From: Bacteroidota bacterium
GTDB taxonomy: Bacteria; Bacteroidota; Bacteroidia; J057; JAJTIE01
Length of the DNA stretch: 64,000 nt
Reading direction: 5' to 3'
NCBI GenBank assembly: GCA_021300195.1
Contig: JAJTIE010000018.1
Coordinates: 148,393 to 212,392, forward strand
In this document: in pieces, positions 25,639 through 33,581 of the stretch
Layout of the letters: each line of letters starts with the position of its first letter
Position numbering within the stretch: position 1 is the first letter of the stretch
The notes under the pieces: model-generated
The model's input: the letters and a program-made list of their open reading frames with translations, nothing else
Database searches by the model: none
Told to the model about the DNA's origin: nothing
Translations under genes and position numbers: made by a program

Positions 25639-26829
25639 ATGTCTCTTGTAGAAACCCTGAAGCAACAAGCCGAGGCCATCTGGCCCGAGGTAGTGGCCTG
25701 CCGCCGCTGGCTGCACCAGCACCCGGAGCTGGCCTTTGAAGAACACCAGACCGCCGCCCGTGTGCAGCAGGAGCTAGCCGCCCTGGGCATCCCCTATGTG
25801 GCGGGTGTGGCCCAAACCGGCGTAGTGGCCACCATAGTAGGCGGCAGGCCCGGCAAAACCCTGGCCCTGCGAGCGGATATGGACGCACTGCCCATACAGG
25901 AGCTGAATGAGCTGGACTACAAGAGCCTGCACCCAGGGCGGATGCATGCCTGTGGGCACGATGCGCACACCAGCAGCCTGCTGGGCACTGCCCGCCTGCT
26001 GTGGGTCATGCGAGACCAGCTGCCCGGCACTATCCGGCTGATTTTTCAGCCCAGCGAGGAGCGAAACCCCGGTGGTGCCAGCGTGATGGTGCAGGAGGGC
26101 GTGCTGCAGCCCGACGTGCAGCACATAGTGGGCCAGCACGTTATGCCCATTATCCCCACAGGCAAGGTGGGGATCCGCCCGGGCCGGTACATGGCTAGCA
26201 GCGACGAGCTGCACCTGACTGTGTGGGGCAAGGGGGGCCACGGGGCGCAGCCCCACACCACCATCGACCCCGTGGTGATTGCTGCCCAGCTGATAACGGC
26301 CCTGCAGCAGGTGGTGGCCCGCCGGGCCGACCCACGCATGCCCTCGGTGCTCACTATTGGCCGCGTAATAGCCGATGGAGCTACCAACATCATACCAGAA
26401 AAAATAGAGCTGCAGGGCACCTTTCGCACCTTCGACGAAGGCTGGCGCACGCGTGCGCACCAGCTGATAGCCGACATTGCCCGGGGCGTAGTGGAGGGGA
26501 GCGGCGGCCGCCTGGAGCTGAACATAGAGCGGGGCTACCCCGTGCTGTACAATGACCCGGCACTAACCGAGCGCGTACGGCAAGACCTGATAGACTATGT
26601 GGGTGCAGAGAATGTGCTGGACCTGGACCTGTGGATGGCCAGCGAGGACTTTGCCTTCTACACCCAGCAGGTGCCCGGCTGCTTCTACCGCCTGGGTACG
26701 ATGAACGAGGCGCAGGGCATAACCCACCCCCTGCACACAGCCCGCTTCAATGTAGATGAGGAGGCCCTGAAGCTCAGCACCGGCCTGATGGCCTACACAG
26801 CCATCAGGCAGCTGGAGGCCATGGCGTGA
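25639..26829 (+). CDS. M20D-family amidohydrolase (N-acyl-amino-acid / hippurate hydrolase type)
   Basis: A 396-residue cytoplasmic metallo-amidohydrolase that removes acyl groups from amino acids. Metal ligands are visible in [10 protein letters not shown] (Cys and His), PSEERNPGG (Glu pair), GQHVMP and the late [10 protein letters not shown] lid or dimerisation domain lies at about 185-300 ([19 protein letters not shown]). Length and order are those of M20D enzymes such as HipO and YxeP. The start is the ATG at 25639; an in-frame TTG at 25633 lies inside the -7 box. It forms a single-gene unit. The natural substrate is not defined. Confidence 0.92.
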   Translation: MSLVETLKQQAEAIWPEVVACRRWLHQHPELAFEEHQTAARVQQELAALGIPYVAGVAQTGVVATIVGGRPGKTLALRADMDALPIQELNELDYKSLHPGRMHACGHDAHTSSLLGTARLLWVMRDQLPGTIRLIFQPSEERNPGGASVMVQEGVLQPDVQHIVGQHVMPIIPTGKVGIRPGRYMASSDELHLTVWGKGGHGAQPHTTIDPVVIAAQLITALQQVVARRADPRMPSVLTIGRVIADGATNIIPEKIELQGTFRTFDEGWRTRAHQLIADIARGVVEGSGGRLELNIERGYPVLYNDPALTERVRQDLIDYVGAENVLDLDLWMASEDFAFYTQQVPGCFYRLGTMNEAQGITHPLHTARFNVDEEALKLSTGLMAYTAIRQLEAMA

Positions 26830-27059
26830 TGGATAGGCCGATGTGCGGAAGCTTGCGATCCTTTTTGAGAGGCTCTGAAAATCGTATAAAACGGATACTG
26901 GAGGCGTTTGTCGTTTTAATATGCGCAAACCGGCAGGTGTCTGCATTGCGTTCTATGAGCAGGCGGCAAGTCGCCTAACCCTGCAGGGCTTGCCAGGGGG
27001 AGAAAGGCATGCTAGTGCGGTATACTCTGTGTGTACCAGACAGGCAGTGCGGGCCAGAC

Positions 27060-27443
27060 CTAGGGAGTCTTCAACTTTTCAGCTAGTAGCATCAGTAGCT
27101 GTCTATAGTCTTCCATCACCCCCCTGAGTGAGGCAATTTCTTGGTCCTTGCTTCTGATTAGCGCTTGTGTTAGCTCCTGTGTGTTATACGGAGATTGTGC
27201 GTGTTGGCTCTGGCCTTGCGAATGCTGGATAATCGTTACGAAGTATCCATCCTCGCCCTGTAGTAGGTTTGCTGGATCAAGTTCCAGCACCTCCGAAATT
27301 TTTACAATGCGCTTGGGGTTGGCTCGCAGTCGTCCATTTTCCAGCTTGTTCACTGCGGACTGCGAAAGGCCAATATGAAACCCAAGTTGCTCTTGGCTCA
27401 TCCCTTTGCTTTCTCTCGCTTTACGAATCTTATCTCCAATCAT
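27060..27443 (-). CDS. XRE-family transcriptional regulator
   Basis: A 127-residue protein with an N-terminal helix-turn-helix (about 5-60: IRKARESKGMSQEQLGFHIGLSQSAVNKLENG) and a C-terminal coiled coil (about 88-127) for dimerisation. It is divergent from the TM2-domain gene and separated from it by a 125-nt AT-rich region with promoters in both directions, so it probably controls itself and that gene. Codon usage is AT-richer than in the surrounding genes. It resembles small XRE proteins found beside accessory genes in Bacteroidota. Confidence 0.88.
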   Translation of the reverse strand: MIGDKIRKARESKGMSQEQLGFHIGLSQSAVNKLENGRLRANPKRIVKISEVLELDPANLLQGEDGYFVTIIQHSQGQSQHAQSPYNTQELTQALIRSKDQEIASLRGVMEDYRQLLMLLAEKLKTP

Positions 27444-27461
27444 GTTATTCCATTTTTATTC

Positions 27462-27496
27462 CAAATATATGACAACTAGTTATATTTATAATTTTG
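27462..27496. promoter_or_regulatory. Divergent promoter region with AACTAGTT palindrome
   Basis: The reverse strand carries TATATTTG (27462-27469) for the XRE gene, and the forward strand TAATTTTG (27489-27496) for the TM2 gene, both exact TAnnTTTG boxes. Between them lies the palindrome AACTAGTT (27474-27481), a reasonable operator for the XRE protein. Confidence 0.5.
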
Positions 27497-27568
27497 TCGG
27501 CGGATTAATTTGCGCAAGGCAAAAAACCATATCCCTATCCATTAAAACTCACCCTAATTTCTCAAACC

Positions 27569-28129
27569 ATGAAAATTTCAAGCTACCGTTCTAAATCGCT
27601 GCTGGTACCAGCAATGTTTCTTTTCGTTTCAGTCCTTTTTTCTGCTTATACCTTTCCTGAGGACGGAGTAGTTGGCAAGAAGGAAGCCTATAAGGTTGAA
27701 TCGACCGACCAGCCCGAGGTATCCAAGATAGATCCGGTGCAAGAGCAAGTTACGGAAGAAAAAAGCATTAAGAAGCAGCTCAAGGAAACCGAAGCCTACA
27801 AAAATGCCAGCCTAAAAGAGAAACTGGTTATGAAAAAAGCGGCCAAGCAGGTAGAGAAACTGCAGGCCGATCCCGGGAAGGTTAGTCAGCTAAAAGAGCT
27901 GGCGGACAAGGCAGCCACAACGGCAGGAGACAATCAGATTGTGGCACTGATTCTCGTGATTGTAGCTGGAGTATTGGGTATCCACCGCTTCTATCTGGGT
28001 TACACCTGGCAGGGCATTGTTCAGCTGCTTACACTGGGTGGTTGCGGTATTTGGGCTCTTATTGACCTCATCCGCATTGCTACAGGTAGTCTGAAGCCCA
28101 AGGGCGGATCCTACAAAAAAACACTGTAG
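27569..28129 (+). CDS. TM2-domain membrane protein
   Basis: A 186-residue protein: an N-terminal hydrophobic segment (about 10-27, signal or anchor), a charged Lys/Glu-rich helical stretch (about 30-115), then a TM2 domain (about 125-175). The TM2 signature GIHRFYLGYTWQGIVQLLTLG and the second segment ALIDLIRI are clear. TM2 proteins have no agreed function. In Bacteroidota they are often followed by a DUF2752 gene, as here. Expression is probably set by the divergent XRE regulator. A strong terminator hairpin follows the stop by about 30 nt. Confidence 0.8.
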   Translation: MKISSYRSKSLLVPAMFLFVSVLFSAYTFPEDGVVGKKEAYKVESTDQPEVSKIDPVQEQVTEEKSIKKQLKETEAYKNASLKEKLVMKKAAKQVEKLQADPGKVSQLKELADKAATTAGDNQIVALILVIVAGVLGIHRFYLGYTWQGIVQLLTLGGCGIWALIDLIRIATGSLKPKGGSYKKTL

Positions 28130-28133
28130 CATT

Positions 28134-28460
28134 TTGCTTACCACAAATCGATTATCGTGGCCAAGCTCGAAAAGAGCTTGGCTTTTATTTTTAGGCCTTA
28201 TTGCGGGGCCGGTTATCTTACTGATATTGCCAGCTGATTATTTTGATAGCGGACAATCTATATGCGTTTCTCGCGCATTATTTAATGTAGAGTGCTACGC
28301 TTGCGGTCTTACACGTGCTACCATGCATTTGCTGCACCTAGACTTCTCGGCTGCCTGGGCCTACAATTGGCTCACGTTTATCGTTACGCCATTTTTGGGC
28401 ATCGTTTGGCTAAAATACCTGCTCGAGAGCTTGGGTGTTCGCATCTTAAGCTGGCTCTAA
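28134..28460 (+). CDS. DUF2752-family small membrane protein
   Basis: A protein of up to 108 residues with two membrane segments and the DUF2752 core CVSRALFNVECYACGLTRA, in which CxxCGxTRA is the family mark. No ATG precedes the first membrane segment. TTG at 28134 is the first plausible start, 4 nt after the TM2 stop, but a terminator hairpin (28160-28192) lies inside that N-terminus, so the real start may be a non-ATG codon further in (about 28190-28230). The TM2/DUF2752 pairing is common in the phylum; function is unknown. The codons are AT-rich like the two genes before it. Confidence 0.65.
   Translation: MLTTNRLSWPSSKRAWLLFLGLIAGPVILLILPADYFDSGQSICVSRALFNVECYACGLTRATMHLLHLDFSAAWAYNWLTFIVTPFLGIVWLKYLLESLGVRILSWL
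28160..28192 (+). terminator. Terminator or attenuator hairpin inside the DUF2752 5' region
   Basis: Arms GCCAAGCTC (28160-28168) and GAGCTTGGC (28174-28182) pair perfectly around a GAAAA loop and are followed by TTTTATTTTT. It is a strong intrinsic terminator for the TM2 gene, yet lies within the open frame of the DUF2752 gene. Confidence 0.75.
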
Positions 28461-28799
28461 ATCTGGCCGCTGGTAGCTCCTCTTGGTCCAGAGTTATACC
28501 CACCAAATTGGCAGCCTGCTGCCTTATCTCTGGGTAGCCCGGCAGGTTCCTGTCCAGTAGGTAGACCCACAGGAGCTGCTGTCTGCTGTATGGCGAGCAA
28601 AATCATGTGGTAAGCAACCACCACAGCCAGCATAGGCAGGATGGCAGCGTAGAGCCTAGCACCTGGCGCACAATCAATAAACCATATTGGTAAGTAGTGA
28701 GCCAATAGCAGGCCTACCTTCGCCACCTGGGTGGTATCGACCTTGCACAACTACTGCTCACAACCATGGGCACAGCAGTGGCCGTGCGCATGCGTGGCC
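28461..28799. other. Gap with one doubtful reverse-strand small open frame
   Basis: This 339-nt stretch holds no gene I can support. A reverse-strand frame (28750-28457) starting with TTG could encode 97 residues with one or two hydrophobic segments (about 13-55), but it has no ATG, no recognised family and no promoter. It may be a decayed gene or chance. No terminator was seen after the S24 repressor. Confidence 0.3.
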
Positions 28800-29552
28800 C
28801 TATGCAGGCCAGCTACTTTGTCGCGCATCCTGCATGGTGCCCGCTGGCGAGGGGAAGTGCAGCGTAAGGCGGGCGTATACTTGCCAGGCCTCTACCACCT
28901 CCTCTGGCCCCAGCGGGATGGGTGGGTAGAAGGTGTTGTCGCTTAGCAGCTCCAGTCGGTTCTCAGCACGCAGCCGGTTGCGCACCCGCTTTACCAGCAC
29001 ATCGCCCGGGGTAACAAATACATACAGGTGCATGTCTCGCAGCCACTTCAGCTCTTCTACGTAGCTGCAGATCAGCAAGTCGCCCTGGAACAGGCCGGGT
29101 TCCATGCTGTCGCCTGCCACCTCAAAGCCCCGATAGGTACCCTGCCGGAATCGATCCATGGGTAGGCTAAAGGCGGGTAGCTCCTGCAGATAGGTAGGCT
29201 CCAGCCGGTTGGCCACGTAGCCCGCCTGTGCTTTTACGGGCACCAGCACAATGTTGGGCTCGCTTTGCGCATCTACAGTTACGGCCAGTATGGGGCCCGT
29301 GCTGCTCCCCGTGGCCTGCTGCACGGCCTGCCTGGCAAAGGCTTCGCCCTGGCCGCTTACCAGCCAGTTCAGGTTTACGCGGTACTGCTCGCCTATCTTT
29401 TGCAGCGTGTCGAAACTGAGGGCGGTTCGCCCGCTGATCAGCTGGCTGATGGCACCCTGGCTGATGCCCAGGCGATCAGCAAATTCCTTTTGCGTGAGGG
29501 CTAGCTGCTGCAGCAGGTACTTCAGTCTTTCGTTTGCAGATTGATTTGTCAT
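28800..29552 (-). CDS. XRE-S24 repressor (CI/LexA-like)
   Basis: A 250-residue phage-repressor-like protein. The N-terminal XRE helix-turn-helix (about 8-65) includes LTQKEFADRLGISQGAISQLISGRTALS. A linker with AQAGYVAN holds the Ala-Gly cleavage site expected in self-cleaving repressors. The S24 peptidase domain has the nucleophile in VAGDSMEPGLFQGD and the lysine in VLVKRV. Such proteins repress operons until RecA-driven self-cleavage after DNA damage. It is divergent from the RecT-like gene, and sites ATTAGCA/TGCTAAT occur in the shared intergenic region, one half-site overlapping its own start codon. No other phage genes besides RecT are near. Confidence 0.88.
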   Translation of the reverse strand: MTNQSANERLKYLLQQLALTQKEFADRLGISQGAISQLISGRTALSFDTLQKIGEQYRVNLNWLVSGQGEAFARQAVQQATGSSTGPILAVTVDAQSEPNIVLVPVKAQAGYVANRLEPTYLQELPAFSLPMDRFRQGTYRGFEVAGDSMEPGLFQGDLLICSYVEELKWLRDMHLYVFVTPGDVLVKRVRNRLRAENRLELLSDNTFYPPIPLGPEEVVEAWQVYARLTLHFPSPAGTMQDARQSSWPA

Positions 29553-29558
29553 GCTAAT
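29552..29558. promoter_or_regulatory. Operator half-site at the repressor start codon
   Basis: TGCTAAT here (ATTAGCA on the reverse strand) overlaps the repressor start codon by one base. It equals one arm of the full site at 29585-29599 and suggests autoregulation. Confidence 0.4.
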
Positions 29559-29575
29559 ATTTTTCTGAGCTTTAC

Positions 29576-29606
29576 TTGACTTTAATTAGCATTGCTAATA
29601 TATTTG
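29576..29606 (+). promoter_or_regulatory. Promoter of the RecT-like gene (TTG / TAnnTTTG)
   Basis: TTG at 29576-29578 and TATATTTG at 29599-29606 are separated by 20 nt, the full Bacteroidota promoter pattern. Transcription would start near 29612, 17 nt before the ATG. The full operator lies in the spacer and abuts the -7 box. Confidence 0.75.
29585..29599. promoter_or_regulatory. Full operator between -33 and -7 of the RecT-like gene promoter
   Basis: ATTAGCA-T-TGCTAAT is a perfect 7-1-7 palindrome inside the promoter spacer. It is the best candidate binding site for the divergent XRE-S24 repressor. Confidence 0.65.
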
Positions 29607-29628
29607 TACAAATAAAGACATAAAAGCA

Positions 29629-30684
29629 ATGGAAGTCAAGCAAAATAGCGTTGAAAACGAGCTTGTTATGCACAATGGTATTAGCATGCTAAATAGCGGG
29701 GTTTCGGCAAAGCTGAGCGAGGCCGAGCGGGCACTCATCCGCGAGACGGTGGCCCAGGGTGCCACAGTAGCCGAGCTACAGCAGCTCTTCTACCTGGCCG
29801 ACACCTACGGGCTGAACCCCCTGAAGAATGAGATCTACTTCATTAAGAAACCTGCCATGGAGCAGGTGAATGGCCAGTGGCAGTACGTGCGGCAGGCAGA
29901 CGGCAGCCTGAGCTATGCGGGCAGCCAGGCCCTGCTGATGACGGGCCGAGACGGCTACCTGAAGATTGCCCAGGCGCATGCCGACTTTCGCGGCCTCCTG
30001 GCCTTTGAGGTGCGCGAGGGCGACCACTTCTGCATCGATGCCGATAACTACCGCATAGAGCACCGCTACGGCACCCACAGGGGCCGCATCCTGGGGGCAT
30101 GGGCCCGCTGCGAAAGGGCGGGCTATCCGCCGGTCATTACCTACGCGCCCTATGAGGAATACCACCGTCCGGGCAATTATGCCTGGACGCAGTACCCCTC
30201 TGCCATGATTCGCAAGGTGGCTGAGGCCATGGCCCTGAAACGCGCCTTCCGGATCAGCGGCCTGGTCACCAAGGAGGAGCTGGGCTACCAGGGCCCCCTT
30301 AGCCAGCAGCGGCCGCACCCACAGCCCGAGCCACAGGCCCAGGTGCGCGAAACCCTGGCTGCCCTGCGCCAGCAGCGTACGCTATACCAGCTAAACCGGT
30401 ATGTGCAGCAGCTGCCCGGCCCGCTAAGGCAAGACCGCGCCGTGCAGCAGCAGCTGCAGGCCCGCAGGGCCGAGCTGCTGAAGGCCGAGCAAAATAGGCC
30501 CGCCAGTGCGCGCCAGCTGGAGACCCTACAGAGCATGGCACTCAATCCCCGCATTACCGACCACGAGCGCAGCAGCATCCTGCAGTACCTGCGTGCCTAC
30601 ACCTACTATACCGCTTCCATACAGATCAAGTCTTTGTCCGACTGCATCCGCAGCCGTGGCCCGCGTACGTATGCCGCAGCCTAG
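29629..30684 (+). CDS. RecT/Bet-family single-strand annealing recombinase
   Basis: A 351-residue protein. The RecT/Bet core (about 25-225) shows LADTYGLNPLKNEIYFIKK, the long beta-rich middle (GYLKIAQAHADFRG, GRILGAWARCERAGYPPVI) and the late helix AMALKRAFRISGLVTKEE, as in phage lambda Bet and RecT. These proteins anneal complementary single strands in phage recombination. After a Gln/Pro-rich linker the last 55 residues (SARQLETLQSMALNPRI) form a helical tail like those of other phage annealing proteins. No exonuclease partner (RecE/Exo) or SSB is beside it. The divergent S24 repressor probably controls it. Confidence 0.85.
   Translation: MEVKQNSVENELVMHNGISMLNSGVSAKLSEAERALIRETVAQGATVAELQQLFYLADTYGLNPLKNEIYFIKKPAMEQVNGQWQYVRQADGSLSYAGSQALLMTGRDGYLKIAQAHADFRGLLAFEVREGDHFCIDADNYRIEHRYGTHRGRILGAWARCERAGYPPVITYAPYEEYHRPGNYAWTQYPSAMIRKVAEAMALKRAFRISGLVTKEELGYQGPLSQQRPHPQPEPQAQVRETLAALRQQRTLYQLNRYVQQLPGPLRQDRAVQQQLQARRAELLKAEQNRPASARQLETLQSMALNPRITDHERSSILQYLRAYTYYTASIQIKSLSDCIRSRGPRTYAAA
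29681..29692. promoter_or_regulatory. Second palindrome in the RecT-like coding start
   Basis: TTAGCATGCTAA is a perfect 12-nt palindrome with the same half-sites as the operator at 29585, located about 50 nt into the gene. It may be a downstream operator allowing cooperative binding or a roadblock. Confidence 0.45.
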
Positions 30685-30722
30685 CCGCTATCTATCTCCA
30701 CAAAAAAAAATCCCCCGAAACC

Positions 30723-31127
30723 ATGAACACCCCCTATACCCCCACCCGGCCCGGCACAGAGGTGCTGCCCATAGGCACCTGTGTGCAGGTGAACGGCTAC
30801 TACGGCCGCATTACCGCCGTGCGCACCCAGGTCGAAACCATCGACCCGGTTACCAGGCTCTCCGTCTGTGTGCCGATGCGAAACCCGGTTTACCACGTGC
30901 AGATCAACCCACGCAAGGTGTATGACCGGCAGCCCCAGGCCCGCACTATATGGATACGCAAGGGCCACACCCAGCTGCGCCTCTTTGCCGATGAGTTTTC
31001 TGTGATTGCTCGTCCGGCCTTTATGGACACACGCGAAGTAATCCGACGCTTTAGCAGCCTGCACAGCACGCAGCCCGCCGCACCCGCCTACCGGCGGATA
31101 GCCAGCCAAGGGGTGCCTACCCCATAA
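30723..31127 (+). CDS. Hypothetical protein downstream of recT-like gene
   Basis: I do not recognise this 134-residue protein. The first half contains a small beta-rich segment (GTCVQVNGYYGRITAVRTQVETID and PVYHVQINPRKVYD) that looks like an SH3- or KOW-like fold; the second half is basic and mixed. It starts 38 nt after the RecT-like stop with no terminator between, so it is likely cotranscribed and under the same repressor. Its place suggests a role with RecT or nucleic acids, but nothing in the sequence proves it. No homologue can be named. Confidence 0.6.
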   Translation: MNTPYTPTRPGTEVLPIGTCVQVNGYYGRITAVRTQVETIDPVTRLSVCVPMRNPVYHVQINPRKVYDRQPQARTIWIRKGHTQLRLFADEFSVIARPAFMDTREVIRRFSSLHSTQPAAPAYRRIASQGVPTP

Positions 31128-31138
31128 CACTCTCTGGG

Positions 31139-33481
31139 CTAGATACTGAGCGATACGCCCAGGGTGGGGATAAAAGGGAGCTGGTCTACCCGCACGTAGC
31201 GCACCCGGTCGAAATAGAAGATATTGTCCCGGTCCAGCACATTTAACGCATTGGCGTTTAGCTCCAGCAGGCTAGCCGCCCCCACCCGGAAACGCCGCTT
31301 GACCGAGAGGTCGAAGCGCAGGTAGTCGGGTAGGCGTGCACCATTCAGGTCGTCGGCTAGTACTACGCCCAGCCTGCCGTTCTGGTTGGCCACGTTGCTT
31401 TGGCTGCCATTATTCAGGAAGTTTAGCTCCTCATAGGCCCCCTGTGTCTGGGTAAAGGGGAAGCCCGAACCGCCCGTGCAGCGTGCCGAAAACTCCCAGC
31501 GCTTACCCAGTATCTTGCTGCCTACGCGGTTGGCCACGTTGCCCCGGGTGTAGCTGGCCACCAGGTTGAAGGTGTGCCGCCGGTCCCACACGGGGTTATA
31601 GGTTTGGCTAAAGTCGTCTCGCTCATTGTAGGCCCAGCCGTATGTAGCGTACAGGTACAGGCCTCCCTTGGGCTGGTAGCGCACGCTCAGGTCGGCCCCG
31701 TAGGCTTCGCCCACCTCGGTAATCCAGGCGGGATCTTCGGGAAAAAAGCGCCGCCGGTTCAGGTTGGTCACCTGGCGAAAGTCCTTGTACCAGCCCTCCA
31801 GCTTCAGGCTGGTATTTCGGATAAAGTCCAGCTCCAGGCCCAGCAGGTAGTGTGTGGCGGCCTGCAGGGGCGTATTCAGCACCCCGTTGGCCCGCGCCGG
31901 GGGGGCCGATGCATAGCCCTGGAAAAGCGCCACCACATCCAGGTCGGAGGTGGTGGAGACAATGTTTTGCGTAAACAGCCCCCAGCTGCCCTGCAGGCTG
32001 AAGCCCTCAAAGTTTAGCTTGCTGCTCAGGCGTGGCTCTATGGAGAGGTAGCTGTGGTCGTTATAGTAGTGCAGGCGCAGGCCAGGCTCTAGCACAAAGC
32101 GAGAAAAGTACTCCGTTTCGCCATTGGCGCCTGTGCGTTTTGTGCGAAATACCTGCCGGTAGGTGGCGTAATAGGCAAACTCGGTATTGTTGTCCTGGCT
32201 TTCTACCGACAGGTCCAGCTCATTGGTGTAGGCAAACTCGGTTCGGAAGCCCTGCAGCTGCAGGCCCATGTCAAACTGGTTGACAGTATTGAGGATGTAG
32301 GAAAAATTCAGCCGGCTATTGAAGCCCCCTATGCTGCTGGTACGTGCCAGGCGCGCCTCGGCCTCTTTCTGCTCACTGTTGTAGTTGCTTACGCCTACGC
32401 TGCCACTCAGGATCAGGTTGGTCTGGTTGGGCAGCACCTGAAACTCCGCCCCCCCGCCCTGGCTATACCAGCGGTAGGAGGTAGGGAAGTTGTAGTCCAC
32501 CTGATCTTGCTGCCGGAAGCCGGATAGGCTGAGCCGGTTGGCCCCATTGCCCAGGGTTAGCTTGCCGTACAGATCGAGAAAGCTGAAGGGTAGCCCGATG
32601 GTATCGTTGGTATAGCGATAGGGCTGGCCTGCCTGCGACACACGGTCCAGGTAGAGTGTTCGGGCAGAGAGCAGGTAGCTCACGGTGCCCAAGCCACCTT
32701 GCCCGGCCCTGCGGCCCCCAATAGGCCCCTCCACCAGTAGGCCACTGCTGATGCTGTTCAGGTTGAGCTTGGCCTTGTGCTGCCGGAAGCTGCCCGACCG
32801 GGTGCTGATATCCATTACGCTACTGATACGGCCGCCATAGCGCGCCGGAAAGCCGGCCGAGTATACTTGTACGTCTTGCAGCACCTCGGTGTCGAATACG
32901 CTGAAAAGCCCAAGGCTGTGAAAGGGGTTGTAGATCTGGTTTCCGTCTAGCAGGGCCAGGTTCTGCACTGGTGTGCCCCCCCGAATGTACAGCTGCCCGC
33001 CCTGGTCGCCGGTAAAGACCACCCCGGGCACCACCTGCAGGTACTGGCTTAGGTCTGGCAGACCCAGCGAGGGCAGGCGCTGTATGTCCTTGGCCTCAAT
33101 CCTTACCAGCCCGATATCTGGCCTGTTGCGGTCTATTTTCTGCCCGGCCTGTACCTCTATGCTCTCCAGCGAGTAGGGGGTTAGGTAGAGTGAGCTTGTG
33201 CGGATTTCGCCATTGGCGAGCGTAAGAGACTGCTGTAGGGTATCGTAGCCGAAAAACAGCACCTGTAGGGTGAAGCTGCCATTGGGCAGCTTATCGATGG
33301 AAAAAATACCCTCGGTGTTCGTATAGGTGCCGCGCTGCTGCTCCACGATCAGTACGGCGGCACCTGCTACAGGTTGTCCTTCCTCGTCGAACACCGTGCC
33401 CCGGATGGTGTTCTGGCCCCAGGCACTTGTGTACAGGCAGCCCAGCAGCAGCAGCAGAAACAGGCGGATGGCAGGGTACAT
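31139..33481 (-). CDS. TonB-dependent receptor with carboxypeptidase-like N-domain
   Basis: A 780-residue outer-membrane receptor. After a signal peptide (MYPAIRLFLLLLLGCLYTSAWG) comes a carboxypeptidase regulatory-like domain (about 25-105: IRGTVFDEEGQPVAGAAVLI) and then a plug with YLQVVPGVVFTGDQGGQLYIRGG. The beta-barrel follows, ending in an aromatic-poor VSLSI strand rather than a terminal F. The ligand is unknown and no SusD partner is adjacent. It is downstream of the DUF5686 gene on the same strand, 100 nt away. It converges with the recT-like operon, 11 nt apart. Confidence 0.88.
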   Translation of the reverse strand: MYPAIRLFLLLLLGCLYTSAWGQNTIRGTVFDEEGQPVAGAAVLIVEQQRGTYTNTEGIFSIDKLPNGSFTLQVLFFGYDTLQQSLTLANGEIRTSSLYLTPYSLESIEVQAGQKIDRNRPDIGLVRIEAKDIQRLPSLGLPDLSQYLQVVPGVVFTGDQGGQLYIRGGTPVQNLALLDGNQIYNPFHSLGLFSVFDTEVLQDVQVYSAGFPARYGGRISSVMDISTRSGSFRQHKAKLNLNSISSGLLVEGPIGGRRAGQGGLGTVSYLLSARTLYLDRVSQAGQPYRYTNDTIGLPFSFLDLYGKLTLGNGANRLSLSGFRQQDQVDYNFPTSYRWYSQGGGAEFQVLPNQTNLILSGSVGVSNYNSEQKEAEARLARTSSIGGFNSRLNFSYILNTVNQFDMGLQLQGFRTEFAYTNELDLSVESQDNNTEFAYYATYRQVFRTKRTGANGETEYFSRFVLEPGLRLHYYNDHSYLSIEPRLSSKLNFEGFSLQGSWGLFTQNIVSTTSDLDVVALFQGYASAPPARANGVLNTPLQAATHYLLGLELDFIRNTSLKLEGWYKDFRQVTNLNRRRFFPEDPAWITEVGEAYGADLSVRYQPKGGLYLYATYGWAYNERDDFSQTYNPVWDRRHTFNLVASYTRGNVANRVGSKILGKRWEFSARCTGGSGFPFTQTQGAYEELNFLNNGSQSNVANQNGRLGVVLADDLNGARLPDYLRFDLSVKRRFRVGAASLLELNANALNVLDRDNIFYFDRVRYVRVDQLPFIPTLGVSLSI

Positions 33482-33581
33482 GGCCGAAGATAGAGAATAC
33501 CCTACCTCCGGCTGCGCTCGGCTCCTGTTTTCATCAATACTTCACAGAGCCGAGGGCGTTTTTTTTTTCGATTGGTATGGG

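Noticed and set aside
28457-28750. Reverse-strand 97-residue open frame as a gene
   Set aside because: It has a TTG start, no promoter box and no recognised family; I list it only as part of the gap.
33517-33568. Terminator: hairpin followed by a run of ten T
   Set aside because: The T-run is on the forward strand, but no forward gene ends here; both neighbours are on the reverse strand, and the loop is 22 nt.
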